From Glycomyces tritici (GTDB lineage: Bacteria; Actinomycetota; Actinomycetes; Mycobacteriales; Micromonosporaceae): a DNA stretch of 11,601 bases. The notes beneath the pieces were generated by a model. It did no database searches. It was not told the DNA's origin and saw only the letters and a list, made by a program, of their open reading frames with translations. The translations under genes and the position numbers were made by a program. Positions within the stretch are counted from its first letter, which is position 1. The number at the start of each line of letters is the position of its first letter. Where the stretch lies: assembly GCF_030403505.1 (NCBI RefSeq), contig NZ_JAUEMJ010000003.1, positions 797,700-809,300 on the forward strand. Reading direction: 5' to 3'. This document shows, piece after piece, positions 1 through 6,209 of the stretch.

Positions 1-90
1 GTACCCGCGGCGGCCCCCCCCCAAAACCCACGTCACACCCGGGCGGCCCCCCCGGGGGGCCCCCCCGCCTCTTCGGCTGCTTGCGGGCGG
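1..90. other. G/C homopolymer tract 3' of the first gene; possible terminator
   Basis: No gene is visible here. The stretch carries long C and G runs, including seven C, six G and seven C in a row around 45-67, flanked by GGCGG on the left and CCGCC on the right, so it can fold into a GC-only hairpin. It lies directly downstream of the minus-strand gene ending at 91, so a factor-independent terminator for that gene is plausible. The run lengths may be unreliable, because a similar run-rich tract lies at 3616-3694. Confidence 0.35.
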
Positions 91-789
91 TTACTGCTGC
101 GGGGCCTGCGGCCACGGGTTCTGCTGGGTCCCCGGCGCGGGCTGGGGGGCCTGCGGCTGCACCGCGGGCTGCTGCCCGGTCGGGTAGCTCTGCGGGGCGG
201 CGGGCTGCGCGGCGGCGGCCGAACCGGGGGTCATGACGGCACCGGCGGCGAACAGGGCGTAAGCGCCGACGAGGAAGAACGTGCCGATCCAGGCCGAAGG
301 GTCGGAGGCGGAGTCGCCGTCCCCGAGCGCCAAGACCGTGAACAGGAGCTTCGCCAGGAAGATCGACGCACCGGCCACGGTGAGCGTCTTCCACAGCATC
401 CGCAGCTTCTCACCGGTGAACAGCGTCAAAGCGAACGTGACGATGACGGCCACGAGGATCGAGAGGACCCCGCCGCCGAGCTCGTCGCGCACGAAGCCGG
501 ACAGCACCGTGCCGTCGCCGAACTCGTCCGAACCGCCCGAGCTCGTACCGGCGATGAGCCCGGCCAGGACCAGCGCACCCAGGCCCGAGAGGCCGAGGAT
601 CGCGGGCATGGACGGCACGCCGAGCTTGTCGAACAGCGACGGTGCCGGGGGAGCGTAGGCCGCGTACTGCTGCTGCTGCTGGTACTGCGCTTGCGGCGAG
701 GCGTAGGGCGCCTGGGGGTACGCCTGCTGTTGGGGCTGGCCAGAGGTCGGCTGCTGCGGATACCCCGCACCTTGTTGCTGTTCACTCAT
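91..789 (-). CDS. Four-helix membrane protein with Gln/Pro-rich tails
   Basis: This is a 232-residue protein of unknown function. Residues 1-50 are Gln/Pro/Tyr/Ala-rich and low in complexity. They are followed by four hydrophobic segments at about 63-81, 107-126, 136-156 and 167-186, then a Pro/Gln/Ala-rich tail from 190. An acidic, glycine-rich loop (about 83-105) joins helices 1 and 2, and a short basic loop (GEKLRMLWK) joins helices 2 and 3. Both tails are probably cytoplasmic if the helix count is right. The frame stays open further upstream, but the ATG at 789 is preferred because the Gln-rich region starts there, and because a CANNNT hexamer lies exactly 6 nt before it, as for other genes in the window. 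The gene is divergent from the aldehyde dehydrogenase. Such tail-plus-helix proteins are common in actinomycetes and mostly uncharacterised. Confidence 0.8.
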   Translation of the reverse strand: MSEQQQGAGYPQQPTSGQPQQQAYPQAPYASPQAQYQQQQQYAAYAPPAPSLFDKLGVPSMPAILGLSGLGALVLAGLIAGTSSGGSDEFGDGTVLSGFVRDELGGGVLSILVAVIVTFALTLFTGEKLRMLWKTLTVAGASIFLAKLLFTVLALGDGDSASDPSAWIGTFFLVGAYALFAAGAVMTPGSAAAAQPAAPQSYPTGQQPAVQPQAPQPAPGTQQNPWPQAPQQ

Positions 790-795
790 GTCCTC

Positions 796-801
796 ATCAT
801 G
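796..801 (-). promoter_or_regulatory. Candidate -10 hexamer CATGAT, leaderless arrangement
   Basis: CATGAT is followed by six bases (GAGGAC) and then the ATG at 789. This places the expected transcription start on the A of the ATG. The GAGG within the spacer is too close to the ATG to be a good ribosome binding site. The hexamer is weaker (CANNNT) than those of the other genes. Confidence 0.4.
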
Positions 802-968
802 CCTTGAGCGGGCAAATGGACGCACCCGGGTTGCGGGCGGTCGCACGGCGCGGCGGTGCCGGTCGCCGCGGGGTCCGACCCGGTTCGCGCCCTTTCCCTC
901 TCGCGGCCCGCGGCGGTGCGATCCGGATTCGCGGGTCCCAACGGCAGCGCCGCACACGCTCGAACCCG

Positions 969-974
969 TAGGCT
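969..974 (+). promoter_or_regulatory. Candidate -10 hexamer TAGGCT, leaderless arrangement
   Basis: TAGGCT fits the actinobacterial TANNNT -10 consensus and stands 6 nt before the ATG at 981. No Shine-Dalgarno sequence precedes the ATG, so a leaderless mRNA starting at the ATG is the simplest reading. I see no convincing -35 element. Confidence 0.5.
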
Positions 975-980
975 GTACGC

Positions 981-2426
981 ATGTCGCAACGTCTCCGTCC
1001 CGTTTCGCCTATCTGGGTGGCAGGCCGTCCGCAGCACGGCGAGGAGGAGTTCTTCGTCACCCACCCCTACGACGAGTCCCCTGTGGGCGCCACCTCGTGG
1101 GCGACCGCCGGGCAGGTGGAGGCCGCCGTGGCCGCCGCCTCCGGAGCCGCGCGCGAATGCGCGTCCCTGCCCGCGCACGTGCGGGCCGAGGCCCTCGAAC
1201 ACGTGCGCCGCCGCCTCGACGAGGAGGCCGAGACCTGCGCCGAGCTCATCACCGCCGAATCGGGCAAGCCGATCGCATGGGCGCGCGTCGAGGTCAAACG
1301 CGCGGTCTCCACCTTCCGGTGGGCCGCCGAAGAGGCCCGGCGGTTCGTCGGCGACGTGCAGCGGCTCGACACCGACGCCGCCTCCGACGGCCGCATGGCG
1401 CTCGTGCGGCGCTTCCCGCGCGGGCCCGTGCTCGGCATCTCCCCGTTCAACTTCCCGCTGAACCTCGTCGCGCACAAGGTCGCCCCGGCCATCGCCGCCG
1501 GCTGCCCGATCGTCCTCAAACCCGCCCCCGCCACCCCCCTCTCCGCACTCCACCTCGGCGCCCTGTTCTCCGAGACCGACCTGCCGCCCGCGATGCTCTC
1601 GGTCCTGCCGGTCCCCAACCACCGGGCCGACCAGCTCGTGGACGACCCGCGCCTGCCGGTCGTCTCGTTCACCGGCTCCGGGCCCGTCGGCAAGCAGATC
1701 CTGCGCCGCATCCCCGACAAGCACGTCACGCTCGAACTCGGCGGCAACGCCGCCGTCCTCGTATGCGCCGACTACCCGAAGCGGGACTGGGCGGCCGAGC
1801 GCATCGCGATGTTCGGGAACTACCAGGCCGGGCAGTCGTGCATCGCCGTGCAGCGCGTCTTCATCGAAGCGCCCGCCTACGCCGACATGGCCGCCCGCAT
1901 CACCGAGCAGGTCAAGGCCCTGCCCTCGGGCGACCCGAACGACCCCTCCTGCAAGGTCGGGCCGCTCATCAACGCCGAAGCGGCCGAGCGGGTCCAGGCG
2001 TGGATCGCGGAGGCCGTCGACGAAGGCGCGAAGGTCCTGTGCGGCGGCACCCCGCGCGAAGGCTCGCTCCTGGAGCCCACCGTGCTCGCGAACGTGCGCG
2101 CCGACGCCAAGGTCCTGCGCGAGGAGGTGTTCGGGCCCGTGCTCGTGCTCGCCAGCGTCGACGACTTCGAAGCCGGCCTCAACGCCGTCAACGACTCGCG
2201 CTACGGCCTGCAGGCCGGCGTCTTCACCGAGAGCCTGCCGCAGGCGATGCTCGCCCACCGCACCCTCGACATGGGCGGCGTCGTCATCGGCGACGTGCCC
2301 TCGTTCCGGGCCGACCAGATGCCGTACGGCGGGGTCAAGGCCTCCGGTGTGGGCCGCGAGGGCGTTCGGTCGGCGATGGAGGACTACACGGTCGAACGCG
2401 TGCTCGTCCTTCCGGACACTCTTTGA
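981..2426 (+). CDS. NAD(P)-dependent aldehyde dehydrogenase family protein
   Basis: This cytosolic enzyme should oxidise an aldehyde to the carboxylic acid with NAD(P)+. At 481 residues it is full length for the superfamily. All key residues are visible: Asn157 in SPFNFP (oxyanion hole), Lys180 in PIVLKPA (cofactor binding), the FTGSGPVG Rossmann loop at 230-237, the general-base Glu252 in LELGGN, the nucleophile Cys287 in GQSC, EVFGPV at 382-387, and the C-terminal PYGGVKASGVGREG at 448-461. The catalytic context resembles the lactaldehyde / glyceraldehyde-3-phosphate (GapN-like) side of the superfamily rather than betaine-aldehyde enzymes, but the substrate cannot be read from sequence. The gene appears monocistronic: it is divergent from the upstream membrane-protein gene and 188 nt from the next gene on its strand. 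The ATG start is supported by the TAGGCT hexamer 6 nt upstream. Confidence 0.93.
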   Translation: MSQRLRPVSPIWVAGRPQHGEEEFFVTHPYDESPVGATSWATAGQVEAAVAAASGAARECASLPAHVRAEALEHVRRRLDEEAETCAELITAESGKPIAWARVEVKRAVSTFRWAAEEARRFVGDVQRLDTDAASDGRMALVRRFPRGPVLGISPFNFPLNLVAHKVAPAIAAGCPIVLKPAPATPLSALHLGALFSETDLPPAMLSVLPVPNHRADQLVDDPRLPVVSFTGSGPVGKQILRRIPDKHVTLELGGNAAVLVCADYPKRDWAAERIAMFGNYQAGQSCIAVQRVFIEAPAYADMAARITEQVKALPSGDPNDPSCKVGPLINAEAAERVQAWIAEAVDEGAKVLCGGTPREGSLLEPTVLANVRADAKVLREEVFGPVLVLASVDDFEAGLNAVNDSRYGLQAGVFTESLPQAMLAHRTLDMGGVVIGDVPSFRADQMPYGGVKASGVGREGVRSAMEDYTVERVLVLPDTL

Positions 2427-2450
2427 GCCGCTGAATCGGGCGGCCGGGCA

Positions 2451-2467
2451 CCGGCGGCCACCGCCGG
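2451..2467 (+). terminator. Hairpin 24 nt after the aldehyde dehydrogenase stop
   Basis: The perfect inverted repeat CCGGCGG-CCA-CCGCCGG gives a 7-bp all-GC stem with a 3-nt loop. No T run follows, as is usual for actinobacterial terminators. Confidence 0.45.
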
Positions 2468-2487
2468 GCCAGAAACCGCCGCGCGGT

Positions 2488-2510
2488 GCGTCACCTCGCA
2501 CCGGTGACGC
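2488..2510 (+). terminator. Second hairpin between the dehydrogenase and the next gene
   Basis: GCGTCACC at 2488-2495 and GGTGACGC at 2503-2510 form a perfect 8-bp stem with a 7-nt loop. It could be a tandem terminator with the hairpin at 2451-2467, or an operator for the gene at 2615. The sequence alone does not decide. Confidence 0.4.
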
Positions 2511-2602
2511 CCAGGTCCGATCGGCCCCAGGCCTCCCCGCTGAGCTGCGACATTCCTTACCCGCCGCCGACCCCGAATCGTCAGACGGTTGACAAGCCCC
2601 TA

Positions 2603-2608
2603 TAGCGT
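2603..2608 (+). promoter_or_regulatory. Candidate -10 hexamer TAGCGT, leaderless arrangement
   Basis: TAGCGT matches TANNNT and is followed by six bases and the ATG at 2615. No ribosome binding site is present in the gap. The same hexamer and spacing occur before the recombinase gene. Confidence 0.5.
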
Positions 2609-2614
2609 GGCAAC

Positions 2615-3598
2615 ATGACTGTCCCTCCGAACTACGGCCCTCCCCCGGAGCAGCCGCAGACCCCCGGCTACGGATACCAGTCGCCTTACAGCGGCGGCCA
2701 GAACCCGTACGGCAGCCAGCCGCACCAGCCGTCCTACGGCTCCGGCGGACAGCAGCCGCCCTACGGCGGCGGGCAGCCTCCGTACGGCCAGGAGCCGGGC
2801 TCCCCCTACGGCGGGCCGGCCCTCCCGCCCGAGCCGCCGCAGCGGAACCTCGGGCTCATCGGCGGCATCATCGTCGGCGTCACCGTCCTCGTGCTCGGCG
2901 CCGTCCTCCTCGTCACCGTGAACCTCCAGGGCGACAAGAAGGACGACGACATCGCCGAAGGCGGCGAGGACACCTCCGCGTCCGCCACCGAGAACGACAA
3001 CACGCCCGACGCGGACGCGACCACGCCCGCCGAGGAGACCGACTCCGAAGTCGGCCAGTGCCTCCCCTACGAGTCGGAAGTCGACGGCAGCGGCCTCGGA
3101 CCGCTCGTCGCCTGCTCCGACACCACGGCGTTCTGGGAGATCACCGCCCAGTCCTACGACGTCGCCGACATCGCCGTGGACGACGAAGGCACCATCACCG
3201 ACACCGCGCCGGTCTACGAGCTGTGCGGGGACGGCTGGGGCACCAACGTCCTCGGCCAGGCCTGGACGAAGTTCGACTACGTCTACTCCCCCGGCTCCCT
3301 CGACTCCCTCTACTGCCTCGAGGCCGTCGGCAACCCCGACCCTGAAGAGCCCGAGCACTTGCCGGTCATGCCCGACGTGGGCGACTGCTTCGACGACAGC
3401 TCCAGCTGGTGGTCCGTCGACTGCGGCTCCGGCCTCGCGCTCTACACGGTCGTCGACACGATCATGTTCGAGCCCGTCGCCGACATGAGCGACGAGGACG
3501 CCGAAGCGCAGGGCACCAACTGCGGCACCGACTGGTACTGGGAGATGATCGACGGCGAGGGCCGGACCTACGGCATCCTCTGCGGCAACGACGTCTAG
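2615..3598 (+). CDS. Membrane-anchored protein with two four-Cys repeats (LppU/septum-formation-like)
   Basis: The product has 327 residues. Residues 1-78 are a Pro/Gly/Tyr/Gln-rich cytoplasmic tail with repeated PPYG-type units. A single transmembrane helix follows at about 79-102, then an acidic, Thr/Ser-rich linker (107-144), then two related extracytoplasmic units. Unit 1 starts VGQC and has Cys149, 167, 204 and 234. Unit 2 starts VGDC and has Cys258, 270, 303 and 323. The spacing suggests two disulphides per unit. The VGxC...C...C...C pattern resembles the actinobacterial LppU/SCO3897 and septum-formation-type domains, whose function is poorly known. The large protein at 9723-11267 has the same tail-helix-four-Cys plan with one unit. 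Family assignment is from pattern recognition only. The ATG is supported by the hexamer 6 nt upstream. The gene faces pstB convergently across a large hairpin. Confidence 0.82.
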   Translation: MTVPPNYGPPPEQPQTPGYGYQSPYSGGQNPYGSQPHQPSYGSGGQQPPYGGGQPPYGQEPGSPYGGPALPPEPPQRNLGLIGGIIVGVTVLVLGAVLLVTVNLQGDKKDDDIAEGGEDTSASATENDNTPDADATTPAEETDSEVGQCLPYESEVDGSGLGPLVACSDTTAFWEITAQSYDVADIAVDDEGTITDTAPVYELCGDGWGTNVLGQAWTKFDYVYSPGSLDSLYCLEAVGNPDPEEPEHLPVMPDVGDCFDDSSSWWSVDCGSGLALYTVVDTIMFEPVADMSDEDAEAQGTNCGTDWYWEMIDGEGRTYGILCGNDV

Positions 3599-3602
3599 CA
3601 AC

Positions 3603-3730
3603 GGCGATGAGGAGCGGGGGGGGGGGGGGGGGCGCCCCCCCCCCCCCCCCCCCCCCGGGCGGGGGGGGGGGGGGCCCCCCCCCGCGCCCCCCCCGGGGCG
3701 GCCGATCGGCCGCCCCCGCTCCTCATCGCC
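3603..3730. terminator. Long inverted repeat between convergent genes, with G/C homopolymer interior
   Basis: Perfect 18-bp arms at 3603-3620 (GGCGATGAGGAGCGGGGG) and 3713-3730 bracket an interior made almost only of G and C runs. A second perfect palindrome, GGGGCGGCCGA/TCGGCCGCCCC, lies at 3695-3716. The repeat starts 4 nt after the stop codon of the plus-strand gene and faces pstB, so a bidirectional terminator is likely. If about 78 bases of homopolymer were removed, the arms and the inner palindrome would join into one perfect palindrome of about 50 bases. The run lengths may therefore be an assembly error. Confidence 0.6.
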
Positions 3731-3775
3731 TGCTGACCTGGATGCCTTCGACCCCATGGCCTTCGGACACGGGAA

Positions 3776-3806
3776 CGGCGGCGCGAACCCCTCGATCGCG
3801 CCGCCG
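3776..3806 (-). terminator. Hairpin downstream of pstB
   Basis: CGGCGGCGCGA at 3776-3786 and TCGCGCCGCCG at 3796-3806 form a perfect 11-bp stem with a 9-nt loop. It begins 14 nt past the pstB stop codon. No T tract follows. Confidence 0.6.
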
Positions 3807-3820
3807 CAGGCACTCCCCGC

Positions 3821-4681
3821 TCAGCCGAAGCGGCCGGTGATGTAGTCCTCGGTGCGCGAGTCGGACGGGTTCGAGAACAGGCGCTGCGTGTCGTCGAACT
3901 CCACGAGGAAGCCGTAGCGCTCGCCCGCGTCGTCGACATCGGCCGAGAAGAACGCCGTCGAGTCGGAGACACGCGCAGCCTGCTGCATGTTGTGGGTGAC
4001 GATCACGATCGTGTAGTCGCGCACCAGCTCGCTCATGAGCTCCTCGATGCGCGCGGTCGCGATCGGGTCGAGCGCCGAGCACGGCTCGTCCATGAGCAGG
4101 ACCTCCGGCTGCACGGCGATCGCGCGGGCGATGCACAGGCGCTGCTGCTGCCCGCCCGAGAGCGCCAGGGCGCTCTTCTTGAGATTGTCCTTGACCTCGT
4201 CCCACAGCGCCGCGCCGCGGAGCGCCTGCTCGACGCGGTCGGCCAGGTTGTCCTTCATGCCGTTGATCCGCAGGCCATACGCCACGTTGTCGAAGATCGA
4301 CTTCGGGAACGGGTTGGCCTTCTGGAACACCATGCCGATGTGGCGGCGCACCGCGATCGGGTCCACGCCCGAGGCGTAGATGTCCTGGCCGTGGAAGGAG
4401 ATGCTCCCGGAGACCTTCGCTCCCGGGATGAGGTCGTTCATGCGGTTGATCGAGCGCAGCACCGTGGACTTGCCGCAGCCCGACGGGCCGATCATCGCGG
4501 TGATCTGGTTGCGCGCGACGGGCAGCGAGACACCGCGGACGGCGTGCGCCTTCCCGTAGTGGATGTCGACGCCCTTGATGTCGATGACCGTCTCGGTCTG
4601 CGTGGGGGTGCCAATGCGGCCCTGCGGGGCAAGGCCCGCGAGGGGGGCCTTGGCGCGGGTACCAGTTTCGTTCACGCTCAC
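3821..4681 (-). CDS. pstB: Phosphate ABC transporter ATP-binding protein PstB
   Basis: This is the ATPase subunit that powers high-affinity phosphate import through the PstSCAB complex at the inner face of the membrane. From the GTG at 4681 it has 286 residues. Visible motifs are Walker [10 protein letters not shown] (65-73), Q-loop Gln120 in [10 protein letters not shown], signature LSGGQQQR (174-181), Walker B VLLMDEP (194-200), D-loop SALD (202-205), H-loop His230, and the PstB-typical C-terminus [10 protein letters not shown]. It is longer than the usual 250-260 residues, with about 30 extra N-terminal residues and a short insertion around 247-256. The GTG at 4681 is chosen because GGAG lies 5 nt upstream. 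GTG at 4696 is also in frame but has no such site. No pstS, pstC, pstA or phoU is adjacent, so partner subunits must be encoded elsewhere. Confidence 0.95.
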   Translation of the reverse strand: MSVNETGTRAKAPLAGLAPQGRIGTPTQTETVIDIKGVDIHYGKAHAVRGVSLPVARNQITAMIGPSGCGKSTVLRSINRMNDLIPGAKVSGSISFHGQDIYASGVDPIAVRRHIGMVFQKANPFPKSIFDNVAYGLRINGMKDNLADRVEQALRGAALWDEVKDNLKKSALALSGGQQQRLCIARAIAVQPEVLLMDEPCSALDPIATARIEELMSELVRDYTIVIVTHNMQQAARVSDSTAFFSADVDDAGERYGFLVEFDDTQRLFSNPSDSRTEDYITGRFG

Positions 4682-4686
4682 GCGAA

Positions 4687-4690
4687 CTCC
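4687..4690 (-). promoter_or_regulatory. Ribosome binding site deciding the pstB start
   Basis: GGAG stands 5 nt before the GTG at 4681. It lies inside the coding region that would follow from the alternative GTG at 4696, and so favours the shorter protein. Confidence 0.6.
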
Positions 4691-4755
4691 AATCACCGAA
4701 TGTCAACCGCCGTTAACGTGTCCTGCCCTCATGGAACGCCATGGAGGTGCACAAC

Positions 4756-4785
4756 GGTGAACGTGAAGGTGAACTGGGAGTGAAT
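4756..4785 (-). promoter_or_regulatory. PHO-box-like direct repeats upstream of pstB
   Basis: Read on the minus strand, three copies follow one another: ATTCACT (4785-4779), GTTCACC (4774-4768) and GTTCACC (4762-4756), with start-to-start spacing of 11 and 12 nt. The Streptomyces PhoP box is built of 11-nt direct repeats beginning GTTCACC, so this is a good candidate PhoP site for phosphate-starvation control of pstB. It ends about 75 nt before the start codon. I cannot place the -10 element with confidence. Confidence 0.65.
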
Positions 4786-4828
4786 GCAGTGCGGTCCCGG
4801 TCGCAACCGTCCAGACGCCGTTCAAACG

Positions 4829-4844
4829 GGGCGCCCGAACGCCC
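4829..4844 (-). terminator. Weak hairpin after the 283-residue gene
   Basis: On the minus strand GGGCG-TTCGGG-CGCCC forms a 5-bp GC stem. It lies 12 nt past the stop codon at 4857 and is followed by CGTTTG. The stem is short, so it is only a possible terminator separating this gene from pstB. Confidence 0.35.
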
Positions 4845-4856
4845 TGTTCGTCCGGA

Positions 4857-5708
4857 TCAGGCGTGCTCGGGCGGCAGCAGCTCGTCGTTCGGGTACCCGC
4901 CCAGCAGGTCGTCTGAGGCGGTGAGCGTGAACTCCTCCGCGACCCCGACCTGGCCGATGTCGACCGAACCGGCCACGTCCCCGTCCTCGGCCAGCTCCAT
5001 GAGCATCCCGCGGACCACCGGGGCCGGGACGCCCGCGTCCTCGGCGAGCGCCGCCAGGCTCACCTGCACGGTGGCCGACTTCGCGCCGCCGGGCAGCGTG
5101 AAGCGCCCCTCATCGTCGAACTCGTAGTCGATCCCGCCCACCCGGCGGATCGCGATCGCGGTGAGTTCCTCAAGATCCCCGCGCTGGTCGGCAGCCTCCT
5201 CGATGGCCTCGACCTTGTCGAACGCGAGCACGTCGAACGGGTTGATGTACAGCAGCGGCGCGACGTACAGCTTCCCTTCGCGCATCTCGGAGCGGTACAG
5301 GCCCAGGGCGAGCAGGAACTCCAGGAGGTCGCGCACGGTGTGCGGCACGGGCAGGCCGGCCCGGCGGCAGTGGGTGGTGAAGGTATCGATGCGCTCGCTG
5401 CGCTCGGCGGTGGCCCGGTCGTACTCCTCGCGGGCCTCCTTCTCGATGACCTCCTGGGACGCGCCCAGGTGGTGCTCGGAGGCCTCGGCGATCCAGTCGT
5501 CGACGTCGCCCGGGTCGCACCAGACGGGTTCGTTCCAGATGTCGTCCTCGGGGAAGGCGTCGGCCCACCAGCTCGCCGGGAACGGGTTCACGGAGGGGAC
5601 AGTGCGGAACAACTCGATGCTGCACGGCATGATGCGGATCCACGCGGGGTGCATCGGTGCTTGGACGGGGCCGGTCTCGTCGCCGAAGGGCCTGTCGAAA
5701 GATTCCAC
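4857..5708 (-). CDS. Uncharacterised 283-residue cytosolic protein with winged-helix-like C-terminal segment
   Basis: I do not recognise this protein. It is acidic, has no signal peptide or membrane helix, and looks soluble. The N-terminal third is rich in Trp and Pro (PASWWADAFPEDDIWNEPVW at 44-63). A charged helical stretch follows (about 84-110), then a Leu-rich helix (124-138) and a conserved-looking segment YVAPLLYINPFDVL (148-161). Residues 216-248 (SLAALAEDAGVPAPVVRGML and beyond) have the helix-turn-helix rhythm of a winged-helix domain, but DNA binding is only a guess. The coding signal is strong, with GC-ending third positions throughout. The GTG at 5708 is supported by a TACCGT hexamer exactly 6 nt upstream. 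The gene lies upstream of pstB in the same direction, but 175 nt and a PHO-box-like site separate them, so co-regulation is not implied. Confidence 0.82.
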   Translation of the reverse strand: MESFDRPFGDETGPVQAPMHPAWIRIMPCSIELFRTVPSVNPFPASWWADAFPEDDIWNEPVWCDPGDVDDWIAEASEHHLGASQEVIEKEAREEYDRATAERSERIDTFTTHCRRAGLPVPHTVRDLLEFLLALGLYRSEMREGKLYVAPLLYINPFDVLAFDKVEAIEEAADQRGDLEELTAIAIRRVGGIDYEFDDEGRFTLPGGAKSATVQVSLAALAEDAGVPAPVVRGMLMELAEDGDVAGSVDIGQVGVAEEFTLTASDDLLGGYPNDELLPPEHA

Positions 5709-5714
5709 CCATCG

Positions 5715-5720
5715 ACGGTA
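5715..5720 (-). promoter_or_regulatory. Candidate -10 hexamer TACCGT, leaderless arrangement
   Basis: TACCGT fits TANNNT and is followed by CGATGG and then the GTG start at 5708. There is no usable Shine-Dalgarno sequence. The 6-nt spacing matches other genes in the window and helps fix this GTG as the start. Confidence 0.5.
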
Positions 5721-5848
5721 TCAGCGAGGTGCGACGCGGCCGCGCCGCTGGGGCGCGACTTCGCTTTCAGCGTACTGGCGCGGAGGGGCCGTCCCGACGC
5801 GGTGATTCCAGGAGTCGCTCAGTGCCCGTTGCGTGCCCGATTGCGACG

Positions 5849-5860
5849 CTCCCGCGGGAG
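5849..5860 (-). terminator. Short palindrome after the 62-residue gene
   Basis: CTCCCGCGGGAG is a perfect 12-base palindrome, flanked on both sides by GCGAC. It starts 25 nt past the stop at 5886. It could be a weak terminator or a protein-binding site. The rest of 5721-5885 shows nothing I can name. Confidence 0.25.
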
Positions 5861-5885
5861 TGCGACGGCGCCGGGACGGCCCTCG

Positions 5886-6074
5886 CTAGCCGTTGAGGCG
5901 GGTGAGGTCCGGCTCGAAGTCGGCGAGGCTGCCGGCGTACTCGGGGGTGAGGTACTCGAGGGTGCGGACCTGCTGCTCCAGCAGCTTGCCCACGGTGACG
6001 ATCTGATCGGCGGCGTTGAGCACCAGCCAGTGCTCGTACTCGTAGTAGCGTTCTTCCACCGGCGCCAAGGTCAC
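5886..6074 (-). CDS. Small acidic protein, 62 residues, unknown
   Basis: The product begins MTLAPVEERYYEYEHWLVLN and ends LTRLNG. It is acidic, rich in Tyr, Leu and Glu, has no membrane helix, and should be mostly helical between residues 12 and 45 (heptad-like Leu/Val spacing in AADQIVTVGKLLEQQVRTLE). I recognise no family. The frame stays open upstream to 6197, but the upstream stretch is Cys/Arg-rich and looks non-coding. The GTG at 6074 is chosen because GGGAGG precedes it by 7 nt, the best ribosome binding site in the window. It stands 136 nt beyond the NHLRC2-like gene on the same strand, with a likely terminator in between, so it probably has its own promoter. The clear ribosome binding site and composition make it a credible gene despite its size. 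Confidence 0.68.
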   Translation of the reverse strand: MTLAPVEERYYEYEHWLVLNAADQIVTVGKLLEQQVRTLEYLTPEYAGSLADFEPDLTRLNG

Positions 6075-6081
6075 AGCGGTT

Positions 6082-6087
6082 CCTCCC
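6082..6087 (-). promoter_or_regulatory. Strong ribosome binding site for the 62-residue gene
   Basis: GGGAGG lies 7 nt upstream of the GTG at 6074. It decides the start and argues that this small frame is translated. Confidence 0.65.
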
Positions 6088-6123
6088 TGATAGGACGTGC
6101 ATCGAGTGCGATCCGAACAACGT

Positions 6124-6149
6124 AATCCGCACTGAGCGAAGCACGGATT
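6124..6149. repeat. Inverted repeat AATCCG/CGGATT upstream of the small gene
   Basis: The arms AATCCG (6124-6129) and CGGATT (6144-6149) enclose 14 nt. The element lies 50 nt before the 62-residue gene and could be an operator or an additional terminator for the gene ending at 6210. Confidence 0.3.
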
Positions 6150-6177
6150 CATGACACGCGACCGGCAGGCGAAATAC

Positions 6178-6192
6178 CTGCTGCCGCAGCAG
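6178..6192 (-). terminator. Hairpin after the NHLRC2-like gene
   Basis: On the minus strand CTGCTG-CGG-CAGCAG forms a 6-bp stem 17 nt past the stop at 6210 and is followed by GTATTTCG. It is a modest terminator candidate. Confidence 0.4.
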
Positions 6193-6209
6193 ATCACACC
6201 CGTTCGAGA

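Noticed and set aside
786..2501. 571-codon open frame on the minus strand
   Set aside because: It lies antisense to the aldehyde dehydrogenase, is full of Gly/Arg/Asp repeats typical of GC-rich shadow frames, and has no recognisable motif.
2589..2594. TTGACA as a -35 box for the gene at 2615
   Set aside because: Only 8 nt separate it from the -10 candidate TAGCGT, too short for a normal promoter spacer.
3603..3730. The inverted repeat as the end of an insertion sequence
   Set aside because: No transposase and no target duplication lie near it, and the position between convergent genes fits a terminator.
2600..3757. 385-codon open frame on the minus strand
   Set aside because: It is antisense to the four-Cys membrane protein and runs through the G/C homopolymer tract, giving poly-Gly/Pro. 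The opposite strand has the coherent protein.
4701..4706. TTGACA on the minus strand as the -35 of pstB
   Set aside because: No TANNNT lies 16-19 nt downstream, and such a -10 would fall at or inside the coding start.
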